Assembly: GCF_008905045.1 (NCBI RefSeq)
Contig: NZ_VWMY01000002.1
Coordinates: forward strand, 14,083-78,082
DNA length: 64,000 bases
Origin: Streptomyces albicerus
Lineage (GTDB): Bacteria > Actinomycetota > Actinomycetes > Streptomycetales > Streptomycetaceae
Direction of reading: 5' to 3'
This document shows positions 45,388-54,259 of the stretch, one piece after another (the stretch's first letter is position 1; every line of letters begins with the position of its first letter). Both the position numbers and the translations under genes were made by a program. The notes beneath the pieces are model-generated. The model saw only the letters and a program-made list of their open reading frames with translations, did not search any database and was not told where the DNA came from.

Positions 45388-45903
45388 TCAGAAAAGATGG
45401 ATCGCCAGATGTCCCAGCGGCAGCCCCAGCTGCCAGGCCGGTGTCCAGACCTTCGGGCCGTCGTCCTCCCCGATGACCGGACCACCGCCCGGCACCGCGT
45501 CCAGGTCGGGCGCGAGCAGCTCGGTCTCCTCCAGCCAGCGCCAGGCCGCCGAAGCCAGGTCCAGGTCCGGTGCGGGGCCACCCGATTCGACCGCCTCCGC
45601 GGCGAGCCGGGCCATGCGCTCGCGCACCCAGTCCTGCCACGGCTGGTCGTACGCCGTCAGCGACAGCCACGTCTCCAACTGGGAGACGACCCGGATGCCG
45701 GAGAGCTCGCCGCTCGTGTCCGACAGAAAGATGGTGAGCGCCAGGGCATCGCGCCCGGCGCGGAACTCGAAGGACGTGGGCGGCATCAGGTCGCCGGTCC
45801 GCAGCAGTTCGTCGGCGATGTACTCGGCGTACAACCACGCCATGGGGACGGTGAGTTCACCACCGCCGGTGCCGTCCGTGCTCTCTTGACCTCTGTGCAG
45901 CAT
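45388..45903 (-). CDS. conserved-looking hypothetical protein, 171 residues
   Basis: A soluble acidic protein with no signal peptide. MAWLYAEYIADELLRTG, TSFEFRAGRDALALTIFL, RVVSQLETWLSLTAY and WTPAWQLGLPLGHLAIHLF give it a well-folded alpha/beta look with many Trp. I do not recognise the family. It lies between the ECF sigma factor (upstream) and the anti-sigma factor (downstream) on the same strand, with gaps of 134 and 195 bases. It might belong to that regulatory unit, or it may be an unrelated insertion. ATG 45903 has a GGAAGG site 7-12 bases upstream. Confidence 0.7.
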   Translation of the reverse strand: MLHRGQESTDGTGGGELTVPMAWLYAEYIADELLRTGDLMPPTSFEFRAGRDALALTIFLSDTSGELSGIRVVSQLETWLSLTAYDQPWQDWVRERMARLAAEAVESGGPAPDLDLASAAWRWLEETELLAPDLDAVPGGGPVIGEDDGPKVWTPAWQLGLPLGHLAIHLF

Positions 45904-46037
45904 CCCTTCCTGCCTTCCTCCGGTGCGTGCGCGTCGCCCAACGCCGGGCCTCAGTCCGGAACACGGATGAAGACAGCTGATTACTCAACCATGATCCACA
46001 GCAGGCGCTTTACGGAGGTTTGACTCGACCGTCGGTT

Positions 46038-46583
46038 TCACCGCAGGTCGGCCGCGTATCCCGGAAGAACCCGGCGCAGGGCGCGCAGCGCGTAGTACGC
46101 GCGAGACTTCACCGTACCGGGCGGAATCCCGAGGGCTGCGGCGGCCTCCGCCACACTCGCCCCCCGGAAATACACCTGCACCAGGACTTCACGGTGCTCG
46201 GGAGTGAGTGTCTTCACAGCCTCTCGCACATCGAGGGTCGCCACGGAGCGTTCCGCGTGATCGGCGGCAACCCGTGCGCTCTCCAGCACGGCGTCCCCGA
46301 CCTCGGCGGGCCGCGCCTGACGGGCCCGCCGCGCGTCTATCGCCAGTCGGCGCCCCACGGTCAGCAGCCAGGGGCGTACGGAGTCGAAGTCGTCGGCGCG
46401 CAGCGCCTCGGGATGCTGCCAGGCGCGTACGAACGTCTCCTGCACCAGATCCTCGGCGCGCTGCCGGTCTCCGTCGGAGAGCCTCAGCATCAGGGCGAAG
46501 AGCGGTGCGCCGTGCTCCCGCTGCAATTCGGCCAGCTCGTGCTCGGCGGTCGTCCTGCTGGTCATGGTCGTGGCGGCCGTCAT
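46038..46583 (-). CDS. ECF RNA polymerase sigma factor
   Basis: A 181-residue sigma-70 family protein of the ECF type. Region 2 shows FALMLRLSDGDRQRAED, LVQETFVRAWQHPEAL and RPWLLTVGRRLAIDARR, and region 4 LTPEHREVLVQVYFRG with the HTH LGIPPGTVKSRAYYALR. It lacks extra C-terminal domains. The start is uncertain because neither ATG 46583 nor 46565 has a good ribosome site. The zinc-finger anti-sigma candidate two genes downstream is its likely partner. Targets are not evident in the window. Confidence 0.93.
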   Translation of the reverse strand: MTAATTMTSRTTAEHELAELQREHGAPLFALMLRLSDGDRQRAEDLVQETFVRAWQHPEALRADDFDSVRPWLLTVGRRLAIDARRARQARPAEVGDAVLESARVAADHAERSVATLDVREAVKTLTPEHREVLVQVYFRGASVAEAAAALGIPPGTVKSRAYYALRALRRVLPGYAADLR

Positions 46584-46827
46584 GGCCGTATGCCAGCGCA
46601 GGGCGGTCCGCCGGGACAGGGCACGGACACGGCTCGTCGGCAGACGGTCGAACCCGTCGACGAACGGTACGACGAACGGTCAACCGGGACGGAAGGCTCC
46701 GCCTCCGCGCCTCGGTTCGCCCCGATGGCCCCGTCCGGAAGCACCGGACGGGTGAGCGACAGTGGCGGCTTCTTGACTCCCGTAGGCACCCGTATGTGGA
46801 TACATATCAGTTCGTAATTAAATATGA

Positions 46828-46857
46828 CCGCATTGGGCCGCATTGGGCCGCATTGGA
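46828..46857 (+). repeat. three tandem 10-bp repeats upstream of the CapA-like gene
   Basis: CCGCATTGGG occurs at 46828-46837 and 46838-46847, then CCGCATTGGA at 46848-46857. The period of one helical turn places copies on the same DNA face, directly before the ribosome site and next to an A/T-rich stretch (46798-46826) that probably contains the promoter. Confidence 0.8.
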
Positions 46858-46869
46858 GCGAGATCAAGG

Positions 46870-48033
46870 ATGTCGAGGACACTGCGCACCCGGCAGGCAA
46901 CAGCGGCCCTCGCGGTCCTGTGCTGCGTCACTGCCGCCGCGAGCTGCCAGGGGCAGGACGGGCCGAAGCGCCGGGGGAGCCCGGTCGGCGGCGGCGCCCC
47001 GGCGAAGAGCTTCACGCTCGTCGCCTCGGGGGACGTCCTCCCGCACAGCTCGATCATCGACAAGGCGAAAGCCGACGCGGGCGGCTACGGCTACGACTTC
47101 CGCCCCATGCTGTCGGGCGTCAAACCCGTCGTGGCCCGCGCCGACCTGGCGATCTGCCACATGGAGACCGTGTACGGAGCAGACGGCGACTACACCGGCT
47201 ACCCCACCTTCAAGTCCCCGCCGCAGGTGGCCGACGGCCTCGCCGCGACCGGCTACGACGGCTGCTCGACCGCCTCCAACCACACCCTCGACGACGGCTC
47301 CGCCGGCATCCACCGCACCCTCGACGCCCTCGACCGGGCGGGCGTGCGGCACGCCGGCTCCGCCCGCAGCTCGGCCGAGGCGAGCGCGCCCACGATCATG
47401 CAGGCCGGCACCGCCAAGGTCGCCCATCTCGCGTACACGTACGGCACGAACGGCATCCCGCTCCCGGCCGGCAAACCCTGGGCCGTCAACCTCATCGACC
47501 CCGACCGGATCGTCGCGGAGGCCCGGGCCGCCCGGAAAGCGGGCGCCGACGTGGTGGTCGTGTCCATGCACTGGGGCACCGAATGGCAGGATGAGCCCGA
47601 CACCCGGCAGCTGAGGCTGAGCAAGCGCCTCACCGGGTCCCGTACGGACGGCCGCCCCGACATCGACCTGATCCTCGGCACCCACGCCCATGTCCCGCAG
47701 GCGTACGAGAAGGTCAACGGCACCTGGGTGATCTACGGCATGGGCGACCAGATCGCCGGCGCGATGTACAACTACGGCGGCGCCCAGGACCCGCGCGGCA
47801 ACGAGAGCACGATCGGCCGCTTCACCTTCGCCCCGCCCGACAAGCCCGGCGGCCGCTGGCAGGTCGAGAAGGCCGAGTTCGTGCCGCAGTGGTTCGACCT
47901 GGGCTCCGGCCGCGTCGTCGACCTCAACCGCGCGATCGACCAGGGCGCGGACGTGACCGCCGTACGCGACCGGATCCGCAGGGTCGTCCTCAGCCGCGGG
48001 GCGGCCGGCGACGGTCTCGTCATGGCGAGGTAG
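46870..48033 (+). CDS. CapA-family lipoprotein (poly-gamma-glutamate synthesis-like)
   Basis: A 387-residue exported protein. The signal has a probable lipobox AAASC (Cys26). The CapA metallophosphatase-like fold shows LVASGDVLPHSSI, DLAICHMETVY, DGCSTASNHTLDDG (Asn-His), VVVSMHWGTEWQ and LILGTHAHVPQAYE, followed by WVIYGMGDQIAG. The metal-binding Asp, Asn and His positions are intact. CapA proteins support poly-gamma-glutamate export in bacilli; streptomycete members are numerous and mostly uncharacterised, and no capBC genes are here. ATG 46870 has GGAG 12 bases upstream; ATG 46843 is an alternative without a clear site. Confidence 0.88.
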   Translation: MSRTLRTRQATAALAVLCCVTAAASCQGQDGPKRRGSPVGGGAPAKSFTLVASGDVLPHSSIIDKAKADAGGYGYDFRPMLSGVKPVVARADLAICHMETVYGADGDYTGYPTFKSPPQVADGLAATGYDGCSTASNHTLDDGSAGIHRTLDALDRAGVRHAGSARSSAEASAPTIMQAGTAKVAHLAYTYGTNGIPLPAGKPWAVNLIDPDRIVAEARAARKAGADVVVVSMHWGTEWQDEPDTRQLRLSKRLTGSRTDGRPDIDLILGTHAHVPQAYEKVNGTWVIYGMGDQIAGAMYNYGGAQDPRGNESTIGRFTFAPPDKPGGRWQVEKAEFVPQWFDLGSGRVVDLNRAIDQGADVTAVRDRIRRVVLSRGAAGDGLVMAR

Positions 48034-48316
48034 ACGGCGAGGCATCCGCCTTCGCCAGCTCGGAGCGCCGGTACGAGTACCCGAAGCAGATGACGAGCCC
48101 GACCGCGAACCACACCGCGAACCGCACCCACATCTGCCACTGCAGGTAGGTGATCAGCCAGATCGAGAAGCCGACGCCCACCGCGGGCACCACCGGCATC
48201 CACGGTGTGCGGAAGGTACGCGGCAGATCGGGCCGCCGGTAGCGCAGCACGATCACCGCGACACACACCACCACGAACGCCAACAAGATCCCGATGTTGG
48301 TGAGTTCGGCCGCCTG
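48020..48316 (-). pseudogene. APC-family amino acid permease, C-terminal fragment
   Basis: On the minus strand about 99 codons encode the end of an APC permease: AELTNIGILLAFVVVCVAV (a helix), then LRYRRPDLPRTFRTPWMPVV, SIWLITYLQWQMWVR, and a last helix ending YSYRRSELAKADA. These are diagnostic of the cationic amino acid permease C-terminus. Upstream of about 48316 similarity stops and the DNA belongs to a different gene on the other strand. The other ten helices are missing, so it cannot function. It overlaps the 3' end of the CapA-like gene by 14 bases. Confidence 0.8.
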
Positions 48317-48544
48317 GCCGACCGGGAGCGGTACACCCTCGCCTACTTCCACGAACCCGGCTTCAACGCGGTGGTCCGCCCCCTGACCGAAGCCGGCGCC
48401 GACGAGTACATCCACTACGGCACCCACTTCACCTCGATGTTCAGGAGGTGCTGTCCCGAGCGCGTGACCACCGCCCGGATCGAGGCCGAGGGACGCCTGA
48501 AGATCCTCGAGCGGCCGCGCGGGGACGCACTGCGGGCGGCGTGA
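48317..48544 (+). pseudogene. 2OG-Fe(II) oxygenase (IPNS-like), C-terminal fragment
   Basis: The frame ending at TGA 48542 reads DRERYTLAYFHEPGFNAVVR, then GADEYIHYGTHFTSMFRR, CCPERVTTARIEAEGRL and ILERPRGDALRAA. It matches the last 75 residues of isopenicillin-N-synthase-like non-heme iron oxygenases, including the R-Y-T-L-A-Y-F strand. There is no start codon, and the iron ligands (HxD and His) lie in the missing part. Its broken end abuts the broken end of the APC permease fragment. Confidence 0.75.
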
Positions 48545-48573
48545 GCGCTCCGCTGGAAGTGCGGTGGTTCGTC

Positions 48574-48623
48574 CGCGGGTCCGTTGTGGCTGGTCGCGCA
48601 GTTCCCCGCGCCCCTTTGGGGCG
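48574..48623 (-). repeat. dispersed intergenic repeat, copy 6 (short variant, inverted)
   Basis: Minus strand: CGCCCCAAAGGGGCGCGGGG, then AACTGCGCGACCAGCCACAA and CGGACCCGCG. It lies between the oxygenase remnant and the universal stress gene. Confidence 0.85.
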
Positions 48624-48670
48624 TTGCCGAACCGCTCGCCGCGCCGCCCGGAACACGCCCTCCGTGCGGA

Positions 48671-49132
48671 CTACGGCACCACCGTCACCGGCCACCGCCC
48701 CGCCTTTACCAACCGGATCGCCACCGAGCCGATGATCCGGTGTCCCGCCTGCTCGGAGGCGCCCACCACGACGGCGTCCGCCTTCAGCTGATCGGCTGCC
48801 GAGACCAGGCCGTTGTACGGGTCGCCGCGGAAGGTGTGGAACTCCCAGCGGATGTCGAATATGTCCTTGACCTGCTCGGTCGCCTCACGGATCTCCCGGG
48901 CCAGCTCCTGGGCGATCGTGTCGGTCGTCTCGGCCACCGGGGCGCCGACCGCGGTGCCCGCCGCCATCACCGGCTGGACGTACACCAGGGTGAGCAGCGC
49001 CCCCTGCCGCCGGGCCAGGCCGGCGGCGTAGGCGGCGGCGCGCAGCGAGGAGTCCGAGCCGTCCACGCCGACCACGATGACCTTGGGGCCGTCGGTGCCC
49101 CGTTCGAACTGGTGGGAGTGCTGTTCCGTCAC
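48671..49132 (-). CDS. universal stress protein (UspA family)
   Basis: A 153-residue single-domain Usp: VIVVGVDGSDSSLRAAAYA at the start, LLTLVYVQPV, and the nucleotide-binding loop VVVGASEQAGHRIIGSVA with RWPVTVVP at the end. GTG 49132 precedes the polar lead EQHSHQFERGTDG. Longer upstream frames are antisense to lysX and are not supported. Usp proteins bind ATP and act in dormancy and stress survival. It is divergent from lysX with about 100 bases between them. Confidence 0.9.
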   Translation of the reverse strand: MTEQHSHQFERGTDGPKVIVVGVDGSDSSLRAAAYAAGLARRQGALLTLVYVQPVMAAGTAVGAPVAETTDTIAQELAREIREATEQVKDIFDIRWEFHTFRGDPYNGLVSAADQLKADAVVVGASEQAGHRIIGSVAIRLVKAGRWPVTVVP

Positions 49133-49234
49133 GGCGCTGAGGCTATCGGAATGCGCAGGTCCCGCAGCCGTCGGGGACGGCATCCGGCCGCGCTCGACAG
49201 GCGGCCCGGCCCGGCTCTTCCTACAGTCGAGAGC

Positions 49235-52200
49235 ATGAGTGCCGGCGTCGAGGAAGCAGCTGCGAAGGACACGGCGGGGCCGATACGGGCGTCCCGGCGC
49301 GGCCGCCTCGGCAAGGTGCCCGAGGGATTCGGGGCCTTCTTCGCCGTCGTCGGCCTGCTCTGCCTGCTGCTGGCCTTCGCCCCGCCCCTGCGCCGGCTGC
49401 TGCGCCCGGTCGTCGACCTGCTGAACCTGGTCGTGATCCCGGTCAGCGCGAACCTCGCGTACGCCGTCTTCCTGTTCCTCCTCGCCGCCGCCACCGCCGC
49501 CCGGAAGAAGATCGCCTGGTGGCTGGTCGTCGTCTACCTCGGCCTGCTGGTCCTCGTCGACGCGCTCGGCGTCGCACTGCGCCAGTACGCCGAGTCCGTT
49601 CCGTCCCTCGTGGTGTGCGGCCTCGCCCTGGTCCTGCTGATCGTGGCCCGCAAGGAGTTCTACGCCGACTCGCGGCGCGCCGCCGTACGCCGGGCCTTCG
49701 CCGTGCTGTTCACCGGGATCGGCGTGGCGATCCTGGTCGGCTGGGGCCTCGTCGAACTCTTCCCCGGCACGCTGCCGCGCGGCCAGCGGCTGCTGTGGGC
49801 CGCCGACCGGGTCTGCGGCGGACTGATCTCGGGCGGCGCCTTCGACGGGCGGCCCCCACGCCCGCTGTTCTTCGTCCTCGGCCTGTTCGGCGCGCTCGCC
49901 CTCCTGACCGCGGCCGCCACCCTCTTCCGCTCCCAGCGCATGGAGGCGGCCCTGCACGGCGACGAGGAGCCCCGCATCCGCGCTCTGCTCAAGGCGTACG
50001 GAGCGGACGACTCGCTCGGCTACTTCGCCACCCGCCGTGACAAGGCCGTCGTCTTCTCACCCAGCGGCAAGGCCGCCGTCACCTACCGAGTCGAGGCCGG
50101 CGTGTGCCTCGCCAGCGGCGACCCGGTCGGGGACCGCGAGGCCTGGCAGCACGCCATCGGCGCCTGGCTCGACGTGGCCCGCCGCTACGCCTGGGCGCCC
50201 GCCGTCATGGGCGCCTCCGAAGAGGGCGCCAGGGCGTACGCGCGCTCCGGGCTCGGCGCGCTCCAGCTCGGCGACGAGGCGATCCTGCACGTCGCCGGCT
50301 TCGACCTCGACGGCCGTGACATGCGTGTCACCCGGCAGGCCGTGGGCCGCGTCCGCCGGACCGGCGCGACCTGCCGGGTACGCCGCCACTCCACCCTCAC
50401 CGACGAGGAGATGGAGGAGATCGTCGACAAGGCGGACGCCTGGCGCGACACCGAGACCGAGCGCGGCTTCTCGATGGCCCTCGACCGGCTCGGCGACCCC
50501 GAGGACGGCGACTGCCTCCTCGTCGAGGCGCTGGGCTCCGACGGCAAGCTGCTCGCGCTGCTGTCCTTCGTGCCCTGGGGCCGGGACGGCGTCTCCCTCG
50601 ACCTGATGCGCCGGGACCGCAGCGCGCCCAACGGCGTCATGGAGTTCATGGTCGCCGAGCTGTGCGCGGTCGCTGGGAAGCTCGGTGTGCGCAGGATCTC
50701 GCTGAACTTCGCCGTGTTCCGCTCGGTCTTCGAGGAGGGCGCCCGTATCGGCGCCGGACCGGTCCTCAGGCTCTGGCGCCGCCTGCTCCTGTTCTTCTCC
50801 AAGTGGTGGCAGCTGGAGGCCCTCTACCGGTCCAACGCCAAGTACCACCCCGAGTGGTACCCGCGGTTCATCTGCTACGGAGAAACCGCCGCCCTCGCCC
50901 GGATCGGCCTGGCCTCCGGCATCGCGGAGGGCTTCGTCTCCGTACCGTCGCTGCGCAAGCTCTGGGGCAAGGGCCACGAGCGGGGCGGGCCCAAAGGGCC
51001 CACGCCGGCGACCACCGAAGGCCTGCCGTCGCTGTCGGCGCTCGGCCTCGACGGAGGGGACGAGGCCGAGGCAGCCGATCCGATCGCCGGCCTGCCCGAA
51101 CAGGTCCGCATCCGGCACCGCAAACTCGACCGGCTCCGCGCCGGCGGCACCGACCCCTACCCGGTGGGCATCCCGCCGCGCACCCACGTCCTCGCCGAGG
51201 TCCGCGAGGGGCAGCAGGTGACGGTCGCGGGGCGCGTCATGCTCGTACGCGACTTCGGCGGCCTCGTCTTCGCTGTGCTGCGCGACTGGTCGGGCGACTT
51301 CCAGCTCGCCCTCACCCGCAAGGACTCCGGCCCCGCCCTCGACCGGTTCCGGAAGGACATCGACATCGGCGACCACGTCAGCGTCAGCGGCCTCGCCGGT
51401 GTCAGCGACAAGGGCGAGCCGACGGTCTTCGTCACCGACTGGCAGCTCATCGGCAAGTGCCTGCGCCCGCTGCCCGACAAGCGCCGCGGCCTCGCCGACC
51501 CCGAGGCCAAGGTGCGCCGCCGCTACCTCGACCTGGTCGCGAGTCCGGACGCCCGGGACGTCGTACGGGCCCGCTCGACCGCAGTCCAGGCGCTGCGCCA
51601 GGGACTGCTGGAGCGCGGCTATCTGGAGGTCGAGACCCCGATGCTCCAGCAGATCCACGGCGGCGCCAACGCCCGGCCCTTCCACACGCACATCAACGCC
51701 TACGACCTCGACCTCTATCTACGGATCGCACCCGAGCTCTATCTGAAGCGGCTGTGCGTCGGCGGCCTGGAGAAGGTCTTCGAGATGGGCCGCACCTTCC
51801 GCAACGAGGGCGTCTCCTACAAGCACAACCCCGAGTTCACGATGCTGGAGGCCTACCAGGCCTTCGCCGACTACGACGTGATGCTCGACCTCACCCGAGA
51901 GCTGATCCAGGGCGCGGCGACCGCCGCCTTCGGAGCGCCGATCGCCCGCAAGGGCGACACCGAGTACGACATCTCGGGTCCCTGGCCGGTCAGGACGGTG
52001 TACGGAGCGATCTCCGAGGCGCTCGGGGAGGAGGTCGACGCCGACACACCGCTGGAGATCCTGCACCGGCTGTGCGACCGGGCGGGCGTCCCGTACACGG
52101 CCGAACACGGCCGCGGCGACGTCGTCCTCGAAATGTACGAGCGCCTCGTCGAGGAGAAGACGCAGCTGCCGACCTTCTACAAGGACTTCCCGACCGACGT

Positions 52201-52522
52201 CTCGCCGCTCACCCGGCAGCACCGCACCGACGCGCGGCTCGCCGAGCGCTGGGACCTCGTCGCCTTCGGCACCGAACTGGGCACCGCCTACTCCGAGTTG
52301 ACCGACCCGGTGGAGCAGCGCCGACGGCTCACGGCCCAGTCGCTGCTCGCCGCCGGGGGAGACCCGGAGGCGATGGAGCTCGACGAGGACTTCCTCGACG
52401 CCCTGGAGTACGCCATGCCGCCCACCGGAGGACTCGGCATCGGCGTCGACCGGCTCGTCATGTTCCTCACCGGACTCACGATCCGCGAGACGCTGCCCTT
52501 CCCCCTCGTACGCCGCCGCTGA
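49235..52522 (+). CDS. lysX: bifunctional lysylphosphatidylglycerol synthase / lysyl-tRNA synthetase
   Basis: A 1,095-residue fusion. Residues about 25-240 hold several transmembrane helices (FFAVVGLLCLLLAF, LVVVYLGLLVLVDALG). The DUF2156/MprF-type lysyltransferase domain (about 250-590) includes ALLSFVPWGRDGVSLDLMRR and KWWQLEALYRSNAKYHPEW. The C-terminal class II lysyl-tRNA synthetase has an OB-fold (VTVAGRVMLVRDFGG), motif 2 FEMGRTFRNEGVSYKHNPEF and motif 3 GGLGIGVDRLVM. In mycobacteria LysX adds lysine to membrane lipids and protects against cationic peptides. ATG 49235 fits the first helix placement. It is monocistronic, divergent from the Usp gene. Confidence 0.95.
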   Translation: MSAGVEEAAAKDTAGPIRASRRGRLGKVPEGFGAFFAVVGLLCLLLAFAPPLRRLLRPVVDLLNLVVIPVSANLAYAVFLFLLAAATAARKKIAWWLVVVYLGLLVLVDALGVALRQYAESVPSLVVCGLALVLLIVARKEFYADSRRAAVRRAFAVLFTGIGVAILVGWGLVELFPGTLPRGQRLLWAADRVCGGLISGGAFDGRPPRPLFFVLGLFGALALLTAAATLFRSQRMEAALHGDEEPRIRALLKAYGADDSLGYFATRRDKAVVFSPSGKAAVTYRVEAGVCLASGDPVGDREAWQHAIGAWLDVARRYAWAPAVMGASEEGARAYARSGLGALQLGDEAILHVAGFDLDGRDMRVTRQAVGRVRRTGATCRVRRHSTLTDEEMEEIVDKADAWRDTETERGFSMALDRLGDPEDGDCLLVEALGSDGKLLALLSFVPWGRDGVSLDLMRRDRSAPNGVMEFMVAELCAVAGKLGVRRISLNFAVFRSVFEEGARIGAGPVLRLWRRLLLFFSKWWQLEALYRSNAKYHPEWYPRFICYGETAALARIGLASGIAEGFVSVPSLRKLWGKGHERGGPKGPTPATTEGLPSLSALGLDGGDEAEAADPIAGLPEQVRIRHRKLDRLRAGGTDPYPVGIPPRTHVLAEVREGQQVTVAGRVMLVRDFGGLVFAVLRDWSGDFQLALTRKDSGPALDRFRKDIDIGDHVSVSGLAGVSDKGEPTVFVTDWQLIGKCLRPLPDKRRGLADPEAKVRRRYLDLVASPDARDVVRARSTAVQALRQGLLERGYLEVETPMLQQIHGGANARPFHTHINAYDLDLYLRIAPELYLKRLCVGGLEKVFEMGRTFRNEGVSYKHNPEFTMLEAYQAFADYDVMLDLTRELIQGAATAAFGAPIARKGDTEYDISGPWPVRTVYGAISEALGEEVDADTPLEILHRLCDRAGVPYTAEHGRGDVVLEMYERLVEEKTQLPTFYKDFPTDVSPLTRQHRTDARLAERWDLVAFGTELGTAYSELTDPVEQRRRLTAQSLLAAGGDPEAMELDEDFLDALEYAMPPTGGLGIGVDRLVMFLTGLTIRETLPFPLVRRR

Positions 52523-52623
52523 GCCGCCCGGAGCCGCTGGGAGCTGCTCCCATCGGGTGCATTCATACGGCCGCACCGGTGTCGTTGTGCTGTGGCGGGC
52601 CTCGGCCGGGCGACTGATTACTC

Positions 52624-53478
52624 ATGAATAAGGATCAGTTCCTCTCGCGGCGTCGGGCGTTGCTCGCCGGTGCCGCCGTCCTGGGAGCGGCGGGCGCGGC
52701 GGGCACGGCACACTTGCTCACCGCCGACTCGGGCTCCCCGGGGCGGTCCGCCGCCGCTCCCGCCGCCGGCGGCCAGGCGAAGCGGGCGGCCCTGAAGCCC
52801 TCCGCCTACCGTCTCGAGCCCATCACCGGATACGGGCCGGCCCTCGGCGCGCCCGCCGGGACGCGGACCCTCGTACGGCACGAGCCGTTCCTGCGTATCT
52901 CAGGGCGCGGCCGCAGCATGGTGCTGACCTTCGACGACGGCCCCGACCCCCGCTACACCCCGGAGATCCTGCGCACCCTCAAGGCCCATGACGTGCGCGC
53001 CATGTTCTTCGTGTGCGGCGAGATGGCCGTCGACAACAAGCACATGCTGCGCCGGATGGCCGACGAGGGACACGTCGTCGGCAACCACACCTGGTCGCAC
53101 CCGCTGCTGACCCGGCTGACCCGGTCCGCGATCCGCTCCCAGATGGAGCGGACCTGCGAGGTCATCGAGGAGGGGTACGGAGAGCGGCCCGGCTGGTTCC
53201 GTGCGCCGTACGGGGCCTGGAACCGGGCCGCCTTCCAGATCGGCGCCGAACTCGGCATGGAACCGCTCGCCTGGACCGTCGACACCCATGACTGGATGTC
53301 GCCGGGCGCCCGCACCATCGAGAGCCGGGTCGTCAACGGCGCGGCCCCGGGCGTCGTGGTCCTCGCGCACGACGCGGGCGGCGACCGCTCGCAGAGCGTG
53401 ACGGCACTGCGCGACTATCTCCCGCGGCTGCTGGACTCGGGGTATCACATCGTCGTGCCGCGGCGGCGGTCCGGCTGA
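52624..53478 (+). CDS. Tat-exported polysaccharide deacetylase (CE4/NodB)
   Basis: A 284-residue secreted enzyme. The twin-arginine signal SRRRALLAGAAVLGAAG is followed by an Ala-rich linker and a NodB domain (about 98-275): motif 1 VLTFDDGPDP, motif 2 HTWSHPLLTR, motif 3 WFRAPYGAWN, motif 4 HDWMSPGA and motif 5 VVLAHDAGG. All catalytic Asp and His residues are present, so it should deacetylate an N-acetylated wall or extracellular polymer such as peptidoglycan or chitin. ATG 52624 is the only start preceding the Tat motif. It is convergent with the sortase gene. Confidence 0.92.
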   Translation: MNKDQFLSRRRALLAGAAVLGAAGAAGTAHLLTADSGSPGRSAAAPAAGGQAKRAALKPSAYRLEPITGYGPALGAPAGTRTLVRHEPFLRISGRGRSMVLTFDDGPDPRYTPEILRTLKAHDVRAMFFVCGEMAVDNKHMLRRMADEGHVVGNHTWSHPLLTRLTRSAIRSQMERTCEVIEEGYGERPGWFRAPYGAWNRAAFQIGAELGMEPLAWTVDTHDWMSPGARTIESRVVNGAAPGVVVLAHDAGGDRSQSVTALRDYLPRLLDSGYHIVVPRRRSG

Positions 53479-53596
53479 GCCCCGCGGAAGTACACGGGGC
53501 TACGAGGGACTGCGAGCGGCTGCGAGGGGACTACGTGGGATTCCACGGAATTCCATGGGGTGTCCGGCGGCTTTCGCCCGCCCCGGCCGGGAACGC

Positions 53597-54259
53597 TCAG
53601 CGAACCTCGGCCAGTCGGGCGAACACGACGACGTTCCCGTCGTAGCCGTTCTGCTTGGAGAAACCGCCTCCGCAGGTGATGACCCGCAATTCGGGTGTCC
53701 CGCTGTTCCCGTAGACGCGGTCTCCTGGGAAGTTGGTCTTCGCGAACACCTCGATGCCGTAGATCTCGAATACGGCGGTCTTTCCGTCCTTGCGCAGGAC
53801 CTCCACGCGACTTCCCTTTTTGAGGGCCCCGAGGCCGTAGAAGACGGCGGGGCCCTGCGTGTTGTCGACGTGTCCGACCGTGACGGCCGTGCCCTTCTCG
53901 CCGGGCGTGACCGAGCCCGAGAACCAGCCCGCGAGATTCGGGTCCTCCGGTGGCGGTGCGTCGACCCAGCCCTCCATGTCGAGGCCCACGGGCATGACGG
54001 CGGCGTCGACGCGGATGGATGGGATCCTGATGCGGTCGGGCATGGAGAACGTCAGGGGAACCGGAGCGCCCGGCCCGGTCTTGCCGGAGGTTCGGCTGTC
54101 CGCGGCGGCGGCATTCGCGGGCTGCGGGGGCCCCACGTCGAACTCTCCCGAACCATTCCGAATTAGAGCGAGGCCGGTCAGCAGAACAAGCGCTATCACG
54201 CCCCAAGGAGCGCGCTTCTTGGGGCGCTCCTCCTCTTCGGCCAGCTCGGACACGGACAT
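53597..54259 (-). CDS. class F sortase
   Basis: A 220-residue membrane-anchored transpeptidase. A short cytosolic lead (SELAEEEERPKKRAPW) and one helix (GVIALVLLTGLALI) are followed by the sortase fold: IRIPSIRVDAAVMPVG, the catalytic His in GTAVTVGHVDNTQGPAVFY, catalytic Cys in LRVITCGGGFSKQNGY, and a C-terminal strand with Arg (VVVFARLAEVR). Class F sortases are typical of actinobacteria; their sorting signals are poorly defined. ATG 54259 has GAGAGGGG upstream. Two small putative surface proteins are encoded next to it and could be substrates, although neither has a clear LPXTG-like motif. Confidence 0.9.
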   Translation of the reverse strand: MSVSELAEEEERPKKRAPWGVIALVLLTGLALIRNGSGEFDVGPPQPANAAAADSRTSGKTGPGAPVPLTFSMPDRIRIPSIRVDAAVMPVGLDMEGWVDAPPPEDPNLAGWFSGSVTPGEKGTAVTVGHVDNTQGPAVFYGLGALKKGSRVEVLRKDGKTAVFEIYGIEVFAKTNFPGDRVYGNSGTPELRVITCGGGFSKQNGYDGNVVVFARLAEVR

